Positions 46,701 through 56,887 of a DNA stretch of 64,000 nucleotides are shown here, piece after piece; position 1 is the stretch's first letter; each line of letters opens with the position of its first letter. The DNA is from Nemertoderma westbladi (taxonomy: Eukaryota > Xenacoelomorpha > Nemertodermatida > Nemertodermatidae). The position numbers and the translations under genes were made by a program. The notes under the pieces are model-generated. The model ran no database searches. It was not told the DNA's origin and saw nothing but the letters and a program-made list of their open reading frames with translations. Where the stretch lies: the NCBI GenBank assembly GCA_032718475.1, contig JAUCBJ010008069.1, positions 56,428-120,427 of the forward strand. Reading direction: 5' to 3'.

Positions 46701-49700
46701 GCTAGCAGAGTGAAGAGTTAGTGGAGAGTGGAACAAGTGTATTTAAGCTCGCAGAGTGAAGAGTTAGTGGAGAGTGGAACAAGTGTATTTAAGCTAGCAG
46801 AGTGAAGAGTTAGTGGAGAGTGGAACAAGTGTGTTTAAGCTAGCAGAGTGAAGAGTTAGTGGAGAGTGGAACAAGTGTATTTAAGCTAGCAGAGTGAAGA
46901 GTTAGTGGAGAGTGGAACAAGTGTATTTAAACTAGCAGAGTGAAGAGTTAGTGGAGAGTGGAACAAGTGTATTTAAGCTAGCAGAGTGAAGAGTTAGTTG
47001 AGAGTGGAACAAGTGTGTTTAAGCTAGCAGAGTGAAGAGTTAGTGGAAAGTGGAACAAGTTTGTTTAAGCTAGCAGAGTGAAGAGTTAGTGGAGAGTGGA
47101 ACAAGTGTGTTTAAGCTAGCAGAGTGAAGAGTTAGTTGAGAGTGGAACAAGTGTATTTAAGATAACAGAGTGAAGAGTTAGTGGCGAGTGGAACAAGTGT
47201 ATTTAAGCTAGCAGAGTGAAGAGTTAGTGGAGAGTGGAACAAGTGTATTTAAGCTAACAGAGTGAAGAGTTAGTGGAGAGTGGAACAAGTGTATTTAAGC
47301 TAGCAGAGTGAAGAGTTAGTGGAGAGTGGAACAAGTGTATTTAAGCTAGCAGAGTGAAGAGTTAGTGGAGAGTGGAACAAGTGTATTTAAGCTAGCAGAG
47401 TGAAGAGTTAGTGGAGAGTGGAACAAGTGTATTTAAGCTAGCAGAGTGAAGAATTAGTGGAGAGTGGAACAAGTGTATTTAAGCTAGCAGAGTGAAGAGT
47501 TAGTGGAGAGTGGAACAAGTGTATTTAAACTAGCAGAGTGAAGAGTTAGTGGAGAGTGGAACAAGTGTATTTAAGCTAGCAGAGTGAAGAGTTAGTGGAG
47601 AGTGGAACAAGTGTATTTAATCTAACAGAGTGAAGAGTTAGTGGCGAGTGGAACAAGTGTGTTTAAGCTAGCAGAGTAAAGAGTTAGTGGAGAGTGGAAC
47701 AAGTGTATTTAAGCTAGCAGAGTGAAGAATTAGTGGAGAGTGGAACAAGTGTATTTAAGCTAGCAGAGTGAAGAGTTAGTGGAGAGTGGAACAAGTGTAT
47801 TTAAGCTAACAGAGTGAAGAGTTAGTGGAGAGTGGAACAAGTGTATTTAAGCAAACAGAGTGAAGAGTTAGTGGAGAGTGGAACAAGTGTATTTAAGCTA
47901 GAAGAGTGAAAAGTTAGTGGAGAGTGGAACAAGTGTATTTAAGCTAGCAGAGTGAAGAGTTAGTGGAGAGTGGAACAAGTGTATTTAAGCTAGCAGAGTG
48001 AAGAGTTAGTGGAGAGTGGAACAAGTGTATTTAAACTAGCAGAGTGAAGAGTTAGTGGAGAGTGGAACAAGTGTGTTTAAGCTAACAGAGTGAAGAGTTA
48101 GTGGAGAGTGGAACAAGTGTGTTTAAGCTAGCAGAGTGAAGAGTTAGTGGAGAGTGGAACAAGTGTGTTTAAGCTAGCAGAGTGAAGAGTTAGTGGAAAG
48201 TAGAACAAGTGTGTTTAAGCTAGCAGAGTGAAGAGTTAGTGAGAGTGGAACAAGTGTATTTAAGCTAGCAGAGTGAAGAGTTATTGAATAGTGGAACAAG
48301 TGTATTTAAGCTAGCAGAGTGAAGAGTTAGTGAGAGTGGAACAAGTGTATTTAAGCTAGCAGAGTGAAGAGTTAGTGGAGAGTGGAACAAGTGTATTTAA
48401 GCTAGCAGAGTGAAGAGTTAGTGGAGAGCGGAACAAGTGTATTTAAGCTAACAGAGTGAAGAGTTAGTGGAGAGTGGAACAAGTGTGTTTAAGCTAGCAG
48501 AGTGAAGAGTTAGTTGAGAGTGGAACAAGTGTATTTAAGCTAACAGAGTGAAGAGTTAGTGGCGAGTGGAACAAGTGTATTTAAGCTAGCAGAGTGAAGA
48601 GTTAGTGGAGAGTGGAACAAGTGTATTTAAGCTAAAAGAGTGAAGAGTTAGTGGAGAGTGGAACAAGTGTATTTAAGCTAGCAGAGTGAAGAGTTAGTGG
48701 AGAGTGGAACAAGTGTATTTAAGCTAGCAGAGTGAAGAGTTAGTGGAGAGTGGAACAAGTGTATTTAAGCTAGCAGAGTGAAGAGTTAGTGGAGAGTGGA
48801 ACAAGTGTATTTAAACTAGCAGAGTGAAGAGTTAGTGGAGAGTGGAACAAGTGTGTTTAAACTAGCAGAGTGAAGAGATAGTGGAGAGTGGAACAAGTGT
48901 ATTTAAACTAGCAGAGTGAAGAGTTAGTGGAGAGTGGAACAAGTGTGTTTAAGCTAACAGAGTGAAGAGTTAGTGGAGAGTGGAACAAGTGTGTTTAAGC
49001 TAGCAGAGTGAAGAGTTAGTGGAGAGTGGAACAAGTGTATTTAAGCTAGCAGAGTGAAGAGTTAGTGGAGAGTGGAACAAGTGTATTTAAGCTAACAGAG
49101 TGAAGAGTTAGTGGAGAGTGGAACAAGTGTATTTAAGCTAGCAGAGTGAAGAGTTAGTGGAGAGTGGAACAAGTGTATTTAAGCTAGCAGAGTGAAGAGT
49201 TAGTGGTGAGTGGAACAAGTGTATTTAAGCTCGCAGAGTGAAGAGTTAGTGGAGAGTGGAACAAGTGTATTTAAGCTAGCAGAGTGAAGAGTTAGTGGAG
49301 AGTGGAACAAGTGTGTTTAAGCTAGCAGAGTGAAGAGTTAGTGGAGAGTGGAACAAGTGTATTTAAGCTAGCAGAGTGAAGAGTTAGTGGAGAGTGGAAC
49401 AAGTGTATTTAAGCTAGCAGAGTGAAGAGTTAGTGGAGAGTGGAACAAGTGTATTTAAGCTAGCAGAGTGAAGAGTTAGTGGAGAGTGGAACAAGTGTAT
49501 TTAAGCTCGCAGAGTGAAGAGTTAGTGGAGAGTGGAACAAGTGTATTTAAGCTAGCAGAGTGAAGAGTTAGTGGAGAGTGGAACAAGTGTGTTTAAGCTA
49601 GCAGAGTGAAGAGTTAGTGGAGAGTGGAACAAGTGTATTTAAGCTAGCAGAGTGAAGAGTTAGTGGAGAGTGGAACAAGTGTGTTTAAACTAGCAGAGTG

Positions 49701-49981
49701 AAGAGATAGTGGAGAGTGGAACAAGTGTATTTAAGCTAGCAGAGTGAAGAGTTAGTGGAGAGTGGAACAAGTGTATTTAAGCTAGCAGAGTGAAGAGTTA
49801 GTGGAGAGTGGAACAAGTGTATTTAAGCTAGCAGAGTGAAGAGTTAGTGGAGAGTGGAACAAGTGTATTTAAGCTCGCAGAGTGAAGAGTTAGTGGAGAG
49901 TGGAACAAGTGTATTTAAGCTAGCAGAGTGAAGAGTTAGTGGAGAGTGGAACAAGTGTGTTTAAGCTAGCAGAGTGAAGAG
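43730..49981. repeat. Exact tandem duplication of a 3126-bp satellite block
   Basis: Seven or more rare variants recur at exactly 3126 bp: GATAAC (44035 and 47161), GAAGAATTA (44321 and 47447), TCTAAC (44495 and 47621), CAAACAG (44726 and 47852), AGCGGAAC (45301 and 48427), CTAAAAGAG (45506 and 48632), and GTGGTGAG (46081 and 49207). Identity breaks down just outside about 43730 and 49981, which places the copies end to end and meeting near 46856. I saw no difference between them in the parts I compared. Confidence 0.88.
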
Positions 49982-50869
49982 TTAGTGGAGAGTGGAACAA
50001 GTGTATTTAAGCTAGCAGAGTGAAGAGTTAGTGGAGAGTGGAACAAGTGTGTTTAAACTAGCAGAGTGAAGAGATAGTGGAGAGTGGAACAAGTGTATTT
50101 AAACTAGCAGAGTGAAGAGTTAGTGGAGAGTGGAACAAGTGTGTTTAAGCTAACAGAGTGAAGAGTTAGTGGAGAGTGGAACAAGTGTGTTTAAGCTAGC
50201 AGAGTGAAGAGTTAGTGGAGAGTGGAACAAGTGTATTTAAGCTAGCAGAGTGAAGAGTTAGTGGAGAGTGGAACAAGTGTATTTAAGCTAACAGAGTGAA
50301 GAGTTAGTGGAGAGTGGAACAAGTGTATTTAAGCTAGCAGAGTGAAGAGTTAGTGGAGAGTGGAACAAGTGTATTTAAGCTAGCAGAGTGAAGAGTTAGT
50401 GGAGAGTGGAACAAGTGTATTTAAGCTAGCAGAGTGAAGAGTTAGTGGAGAGTGGAACAAGTGTGTTTAAGCTAGCAGAGTGAAGAGTTAGTGGAGAGTG
50501 GAACAAGTGTATTTAAGCTAGCAGAGTGAAGAGTTAGTGGAGAGTGGAACAAGTGTATTTAAACTAGCACAGTGAAGAGTTAGTGGAGAGTGGAACAAGT
50601 GTGTTTAAGCTAACAGAGTGAAGAGTTAGTGGAGAGTGGAACAAGTGTGTTTAAGCTAGCAGAGTGAAGAGTTAGTGGAGAGTGGAACAAGTGTGTTTAA
50701 GCTAGCAGAGTGAAGAGTTAGTGGAAAGTGGAACAAGTGTGTTTAAGCTAGCAGAGTGAAGAGTTAGTGAGAGTGGAACAAGTGTATTTAAGCTAGCAGA
50801 GTGAAGAGTTAGTGGAGAGTGGAACAAGTGTATTTAAGCTAGCAGAGTGAAGAGTTAGTGGAGAGTGGA

Positions 50870-53700
50870 ACAAGTGCAATTAAGCTAACAGAGTGAAGAG
50901 TTAGTGGGGAGTGGAACAAGTGTGTTTAAGCTAGCAGAGTGAAGAGTTAGTTGAGAGTGGAACAAGTGTATTTAAGCTAACAGAGTGAAGAGTTAGTGGA
51001 GAGTGGAACAAGTGTGTTTAAGCTAGCAGAGTGAAGAGTTAGTGGAAAGTGGAACAAGTGTGTTTAAGCTAGCAGAGTGAAGAGTTAGTGAGAGTGGAAC
51101 AAGTGTATTTAAGCTAGCAGAGTGAAAAGTTAGTGGAGAGTGGAACAAGTGTATTTAAGCTAGCAGAGTGAAGAGTTAGTGGAGAGTGGAACAAGTGTAT
51201 TTAAGCTAACAGAGTGAAGAGTTAGTGGCGAGTGGAACAAGTGTGTTTAAGATAGCAGAGTAAAGAGTTAGTGGAGAGTGGAACAAGTGTATTTAAGCTA
51301 ACAGAGTGAAGAGTTAGTGGAGAGTGGAACAAGTGTATTTAAGCTAACAGAGTGAAGAGTTAGTGGAGAGTGGAACAAGTGTATTCAAGCAAACAGAGTG
51401 AAGAGTTAGTGGAGAGTGGAACAAGTGTATTTAAGCTAGAAGAGTGAAAAGTTAGTGGAGAGTGGAACAAGTGTATTTAAGCTAGCAGAGTGAAGAGTTA
51501 GTGGAGAGTGGAACAAGTGTATTTAAGCTAGCAGAGTGAAGAGTTAGTGGAGAGTGGAACAAGTGTGTATAAGCTAGCAGAGTGAAGAGTTAGTGGAGAG
51601 TGGAACAAGTGTGTTTAAGCTAGCAGAGTGAAGAGTTAGTGGAGAGTGGAACAAGTGTATTTAAACTAGCAGAGTGAAGAGTTAGTGGAGAGTGGAACAA
51701 GTGTGTTTAAGCTAACAGAGTGAAGAGTTAGTGGAGAGTGGAACAAGTGTGTTTAAGCTAGCAGAGTGAAGAGTTAGTGGAGAGTGGAAGAAGTGTATTT
51801 AAGCTAACAGAGTGAAGAGTTTGTAGAGAGTGGAACAAGTGTATTTAAGCTAGCAGAGTGAAGAGTTAGTGGAGAGTGGAACAAGTGTGTTTAAGCTAGC
51901 AGAGTGAAGAGTTAGTGGAGAGTGGAACAAGTGTATTTAAGCTAGCAGAGTGAAGAGTTAGTGGAGAGTGGAACAAGTGTATTTAAGCTAGCAGAGTGAA
52001 GAGTTAGTGGAGAGTGGAACAAGTGTATTTAAGCTAGCAGAGTGAAGAGTTAGTGGAGAGTGGAACAAGTGTGTTTAAGCTAGCAGAGTGAAGAGTTAGT
52101 GGAGAGTGGAACAAGTGTATTTAAGCTAGCAGAGTGAAGAGTTAGTGGAGAGTGGAACAAGTGTATTTAAGCTAGCAGAGTGAAGAGTTAGTGGAGAGTG
52201 GAACAAGTGTATTTAAGCTAACAGAGTGAAGAGTTAGTGGAGAGTGGAACAAGTGTTTTTAAGCTAGCAGAGTGAAGAGTTAGTGGAGAGTGGAACAAGT
52301 GTGTTTAAGCTAGCAGAGTGAAGAGTTAGTGGAAAGTGGAACAAGTGTGTTTAAGCTAGCAGAGTGAAGAGTTAGTGGAGAGTGGAACATGTGTATTTAA
52401 GCTAACAGAGTGAAGAGTTAGTGGAGAGTGGAACAAGTGTATTTAAGCTAGCAGAGTGAAGAGTTAGTGGAGAGTGGAACAAGTGTATTTAAGCTAACAG
52501 AGTGAAGTGTTAGTAGAGAGTGGAACAAGTGTATTTAAGCTAGCAGAGTGAAGAGTTAGGGGAGAGTGGAACAAGTGTGTTTAAGATAGCAGAGTGAAGA
52601 GTTAGTGGAAAGTGGAACAAGTGTGTTTAAGCTAGCAGAGTGAAGAGTTAGTGAGAGTGGAACAAGTGTATTTAAGCTAGCAGAGTGAAGAGTTAGTGGA
52701 GAGTGGAACAAGTGTATTTAAGCTAGCAGAGTGAAGAGTTAGTGGAGAGTGGAACAAGTGCAATTAAGCTAACAGAGTGAAGAGTTAGTGGGGAGTGGAA
52801 CAAGTGTGTTTAAGCTAGCAGAGTGAAGAGTTAGTTGAGAGTGGAACACGTGTATTTAAGCTAACAGAGTGAAGAGTTAGTGGAGAGTGGAACAAGTGTG
52901 TTTAAGCTAGCAGAGTGAAGAGTTAGTGGAAAGTGGAACAAGTGTGTTTAAGCTAGCAGAGTGAAGAGTTAGTGAGAGTGGAACAAGTGTATTTAAGCTA
53001 GCAGAGTGAAAAGTTAGTGGAGAGTAGAACATGTGTATTTAAGCTAGCAGAGTGAAGAGTTAGTGGAGAGTGGAACAAGTGTATTTAAGCTAACAGAGTG
53101 AAGAGTTAGTGGCGAGTGGAACAAGTGTGTTTAAGATAGCAGAGTAAAGAGTTAGTGGAGAGTGGAACAAGTGTATTTAAGCTAACAGAGTGAAGAGTTA
53201 GTGGAGAGTGGAACAAGTGTATTTAAGCTAACAGAGTGAAGAGTTAGTGGAGAGTGGAACAAGTGTATTTAAGCAAACAGAGTGAAGAGTTAGTGGAGAA
53301 TGGAACAAGTGTATTTAAGCTAGAAGAGTGAAAAGTTAGTGGAGAGTGGAACAAGTGTATTTAAGCTAGCAGAGTGAAGAGTTAGTGGAGAGTGGAACAA
53401 GTGTATTTAAGCTAGAAGAGTGAAGAGTTAGTGGAGAGTGGAACAAGTGTGTTTAAGCTAGCAGAGTGAAGAGTTAGTGGAGAGTGGAACAAGTGTGTTT
53501 AAGCTAGCAGAGTGAAGAGTTAGTGGAGAGTGGAACAAGTGTGTTTAAGCTAGCAGAGTGAAGAGTTAGTGGAGAGTTGAAGAAGTGTATTTAAGCTAAC
53601 AGAGTGAAGAGTTTGTAGAGAGTGGAACAAGTGTATTTAAGCTAGCAGAGTGAAGAGTTAGTGGAGAGTGGAACAAGTGTATTTAAGCTAGCAGAGTGAA
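50870..53700. repeat. Satellite block duplicated with a 1884-bp offset
   Basis: GTGCAATTAAG recurs at 50877 and 52761, and AAGCAAACAGAG at 51390 and 53274, both 1884 bp apart. The copies differ at scattered sites (TTCAAG versus TTTAAG before AAACAG, AACACG for AACAAG), so this duplication is older than the 3126-bp one. Limits are approximate. Confidence 0.7.
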
Positions 53701-55255
53701 GAGTTAGTGAAGAGTGGAACAAGTGTGTTTAAGCTAGCAGAGTGAAGAGTTAGTGGAGAGTGGAACAAGTGTATTTAAGCTAGCAGAGTGAAGAGTTAGT
53801 GGAGAGTGGAACAAGTGTATTTAGGCTAGCAGAGTGAAGAGTTAGTGGAGAGTGGAACAAGTGTATTTAAGCTAGCAGAGTGAAGAGTTAGTGGAGAGTG
53901 GAACAAGTGTATTTAAGCTAGCAGAGTGAAGAGTTAATGGAGAGTGGAACAAGTGTGTTTAAGCTAGCAGAGTGAAGAGTTAGTGGAGAGTGGAACAAGT
54001 GTATTTAAGCTAGCAGAGTGAAGAGTTAGTGGAGAGTGGAACAAGTGTATTTAAGCTAACAGAGTGAAGAGTTAGTGGAGAGTGGAACAAGTGTATTTAA
54101 GCTAACAGAGTGAAGTGTTAGTAGAGAGTGGAACATGTGTATTTAAGCTAACAGAGTGAAGAGTTAGTGGAGAGTGGAACAAGTGTATTTAAGCTAGCAG
54201 AGTGAAGAGTTAGTGGAGAGTGGAACAAGTGTATTTAAGCTAACAGAGTGAAGTGTTAGTAGAGAGTGGAACATGTGTATTTAAGCTAACAGAGTGAAGA
54301 GTTAGTGGAGAGTGGAACAAGTGTATTTAAGCTAACAGAGTGAAGAGTTAGTGGAGAGTGGAACAAGTGTATTTAAGCTAACAGAATGAAGAGTTAGTGG
54401 AGAGAGGAACAAGTGTATTTAAGCTTGCAGAGTGAATAGTTAGTGGAGAGTGGAACAAGTGTATTTAAGCTAGCAGCGTGAAAAGTTAGTGGAGAGTGGA
54501 ACAAGTGTATTTAAGCTAGCAGAATGAAGAGTTAGTGGAGAGTGGAACAAGTGTATTTAAGCTAGCAGAGTGAAGAGTTAGTGGAGAGTGGAACAAGTGT
54601 ATTTAAGCTAACAGAGTGAAGAGTTAGTGGAGAGTGGAACAAGTGTATTTAAGCTAACAGAGTGAAGAGTTAGTGGAGAGTGGAACAAGTGTATTTAAGC
54701 TAACAGAGTGAAGAGTTAGTGGAGAGTGGAACAAGTGTATTTAAGCTAACAGAGTGAAGAGTTAGTGGAGAGTGGAACAAGTGTATTTCAGCTAACAGAG
54801 TGAAGAGTTAGTGGAGAGTGGAACAAGTGTGTTTAAGCTAACAGAGTGAAGAGTTAGTGGAGAGTGGAACAAGTGTATTTAAGCTAACAGAGTGAAGAGT
54901 TAGTGGAGAGTGGAACAAGTGTATTTAAGCTAACAGAGTGAAGAGTTAGTGGAGAGTGGAACAAGTGTATTTAAGCTAACAGAGTGAAGAGTTAGTGGAG
55001 AGTGGAACAAGTGTATTTAAGCTAGCAGAGTGAAGAGTTAGTGGAGAGTGGAACAAGTGTATTTAAGCTAGCAGAGTGAAGAGTTTGTGGAGAGTGGAAC
55101 AAGTGTATTTAAGCTAACAGAGTGAAGAGTTAGTGGAGAGTGGAACAAGTGTGTTTAAGCTAACAGAGTGAAGAGTTAGTGGAGAGTGGAACAAGTGTGT
55201 TTAATCTAGCAGAGTGAAGAGTTAGTGGAGAGTGGAACAAGTGTATTTAAGCTAA

Positions 55256-55474
55256 CAGAGTGAAGAGTTAGTGGAGAGTGGAACAAGTGTATTTAAGCTA
55301 ACAGAGCTACATAAAATATTGTCAGATCGATTGGAAGAACTGGGATACTATAAATCTCACCTAAAGGACGACATTATTCAACATTTCAAACAATATAATG
55401 TTCAGGTTGTTTCTGATGGGAAAAATTTAATTTCGGTTTTTCCAGAATCGTTACTCATTGATTTATTCTTGTAA
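55256..55474 (+). pseudogene. 3' part of the coding exon broken by the 46-bp satellite
   Basis: The last array unit reads EELVESGTSVFKLTE and continues without a break into LHKILSDRLEELGYYKSHLK, then DDIIQHFKQYNVQVVSDGKN, then LISVFPESLLIDLFL and TAA. The upstream stop (55253-55255) lies in the preceding satellite unit. The segment is helical-looking and charged, with normal coding composition and no frameshift. I do not recognise the family. No ATG is available before the array, so it needs the 5' part at 17867 or an unknown exon to be expressed. It is either a pseudogene remnant or a terminal exon whose splice acceptor lies within the array. Confidence 0.65.
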
Positions 55475-55631
55475 TCCAGATTTTTTTAGGTAATTTTTTT
55501 TGGAGAGAATTAGCCTACCGTAACGGATTTCAATTTCACTCCATAATGATTTCCTTATGTAATTTTCTTATCAGTCTGTGTGGATTTGCACAATAATCCA
55601 AGTAAGAAGGCGAGATAAATTGTATGCATTC
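55475..55631. other. Short AT-rich gap between the broken exon and the LTR
   Basis: 157 bp with T and A runs and no motif I can name. It probably represents 3' flank of the broken exon. The BEL/Pao element begins at 55632 after GCATTC. The matching target duplication on the other side is outside the window. Confidence 0.6.
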
Positions 55632-55637
55632 TGTGAC

Positions 55638-55656
55638 GGGATCCACGAAGGATCCC
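55638..55656. repeat. Inverted repeat GGGATCC-ACGAA-GGATCCC at the LTR end
   Basis: A perfect 7-bp stem with a 5-nt loop lies 6 bp inside the outer LTR end. It could fold in the RNA near the end of U5. Function not known. Confidence 0.7.
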
Positions 55657-55882
55657 GATTTATCCGTTTGTCAATCTACGCGTCCCCGCCGTGTGTGAAA
55701 GGTAAAAGAGTTTGCGTTGTTCGTCGTATATAATTTCCGGGTATAATAGATAGATATAGATAGACTCAACGTATAATGAATGACTAATAATGTATGGTAT
55801 ATGGAAGGCGGGATACGGTGATTGAAGTCCCGGTACTTCCCTAGCTAAACTAACCTAACTAACACCAATAACACACTGAGAT

Positions 55883-55917
55883 AACTGAATAACTAATTGC
55901 TGGTACCTAATGATATA
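55883..55917 (-). promoter_or_regulatory. Predicted LTR core promoter (TATA and Inr)
   Basis: Minus strand TATAT at 55917-55913 is followed, about 31 bp downstream, by TCAGTT (55888-55883), a match to the TCAKTY initiator with A(+1) at 55886. The spacing is what a TATA-Inr promoter needs. This would put U3 at 56182-55887 and R-U5 at 55886-55632. Confidence 0.5.
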
Positions 55918-56182
55918 TTGCACGGTTTGGCCTTGCTACAGTACCTAGCCGATGCTTCCCCCCCTGATTGGCTAATGTCCCTGTTGGCGCCCTTTGGAGT
56001 GTTCCCGTTCACTCCAGCTATTCTCCCTCTGTTAGGGGTTTGGCCCCTGACCTTTATTGTGCGTTTCTCCTTCCCTCTTTGTTGGGGTGACACGAGTTAT
56101 TGGTTACCCAATCTCGTGGCCCCCAATATTGCTTAACGGTTGACTTTATGGGTTTGTGTTAGCGGAATTGAATAAGCTAACA

Positions 56183-56220
56183 CTCCCCCCCATGCTATCT
56201 TCCCGGTGAGAAGATAGCAT
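56183..56220 (-). other. Polypurine tract and adjacent perfect hairpin
   Basis: Minus strand GGGGGGGAG (56191-56183) lies directly before the LTR and fits the primer for plus-strand DNA synthesis. Just upstream, 56220-56192 is a perfect 11-bp stem (ATGCTATCTTC / GAAGATAGCAT) with a 7-nt loop, touching the G-run. The position suggests a role in polypurine-tract use or RNA processing. That is inference. Confidence 0.65.
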
Positions 56221-56887
56221 CCACCTTAAAGTGCGCTACAATTCCGCTGGATCCCGATCTATTATCGGGTGTGGGGTGGAACTATTTTCTTTCGGAGCCG
56301 GCTTTCCAGGCCGCTCCCTATGGGTATGATATCGCTACCCGGTTCGCCTGGCGTCCCATGTCGGGCCGATCGTGCGCTCCTCTCACACGACTTTTGTTTC
56401 CCTAACACTTCGCCACTTTAACTCTACTCTGTTCTCACCCTGACTCTCCTCTACTTCTCCTCACTACCGCTCTAACTCTCGGACTTTCCTGTCCCTCACT
56501 CAGCCTCTTATTCCTCCCACACACTTGAATTGCATTCGCACTCTCTCCGCACTCTGCACTATCACCTCTACTCGACCTCTCTTTGACTACCCTTTCCCTT
56601 CTGACGAATCTCACTCCCCCTTTGTGCCGTCGCACTCAAGAAATGTGAAGTCGTCTGGTGTCTCGTCCATAGTACCATAGTCAGTTAGCCCCCCAGTCCC
56701 AGTAGCTAGTTGAGAAAGGTTGAATGACTATAGTACTTACTTCGAACGTATATTTCATTGCTAAACTACTGATTACTACGTACGTACATATAAATTGCAC
56801 TTATTTAATTATTTGCATCGTTTTGAATTTGTACTTAATAGTTCGTACGTCCCACGTGGCGCCTTCCAGGCGTACCACATTGAAGTC
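56221..56887 (-). other. Untranslated spacer between the second ORF and the polypurine tract
   Basis: It is C/T-rich on the plus strand (G/A-rich in the element's sense). The small minus-strand frame at 56435-56635 is Arg-rich and low in complexity, which is a composition effect. No env-like signal or membrane segment was seen. Confidence 0.6.

Larger units (their letters stand above)
17986..55306. repeat. 46-bp satellite array, about 785 units, derived from a coding exon
   Basis: The unit begins TGAAGAGTTAGTGGAGAGTG and ends TTTAAGCTAGCAGAG or TTTAAGCTAACAGAG. Most units are exactly 46 bp. Recurrent shorter forms lack GA (GTTAGTGAGAGTGG) or are 28 bp (GAAGAGTGGAACAAG). Common variant sites are GTATTT/GTGTTT, CTAGC/CTAAC/CTCGC, GTTGAG, GTGGCGAG and GATAGTGG. 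The strand is purine-rich with few C. The first unit continues an upstream reading frame, and the last runs in frame into downstream coding sequence. Variant patterns repeat over kilobases, so the array has grown by block duplications. One retrotransposon (19146-20299) interrupts it. No frame can stay open, because 46 is not a multiple of 3 and every unit contains TGA. Confidence 0.98.
55632..56182 (-). repeat. 3' LTR of the BEL/Pao element (551 bp)
   Basis: On the minus strand it starts TGTTAGCTTATTC directly after a G-run and ends CCCGTCACA, giving the TGT...ACA ends usual for LTRs. It contains a TATA/Inr pair and an inverted repeat at its end. The limits rest on these signals only, because the partner LTR is outside the window. 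Confidence 0.7.

Noticed and set aside
17986-55306. The 46-bp array as a functional centromere
   Set aside because: Size and block duplications would fit, but there is no CENP-B-like box, no constant higher-order period and the array is flanked by its parent exon. Nothing in the sequence shows centromere function.
56435-56635. Arg-rich 66-residue frame before the polypurine tract as an accessory gene
   Set aside because: Low-complexity Arg/Ser/Gly composition follows from the G/A-rich strand, and there is no domain or start evidence.
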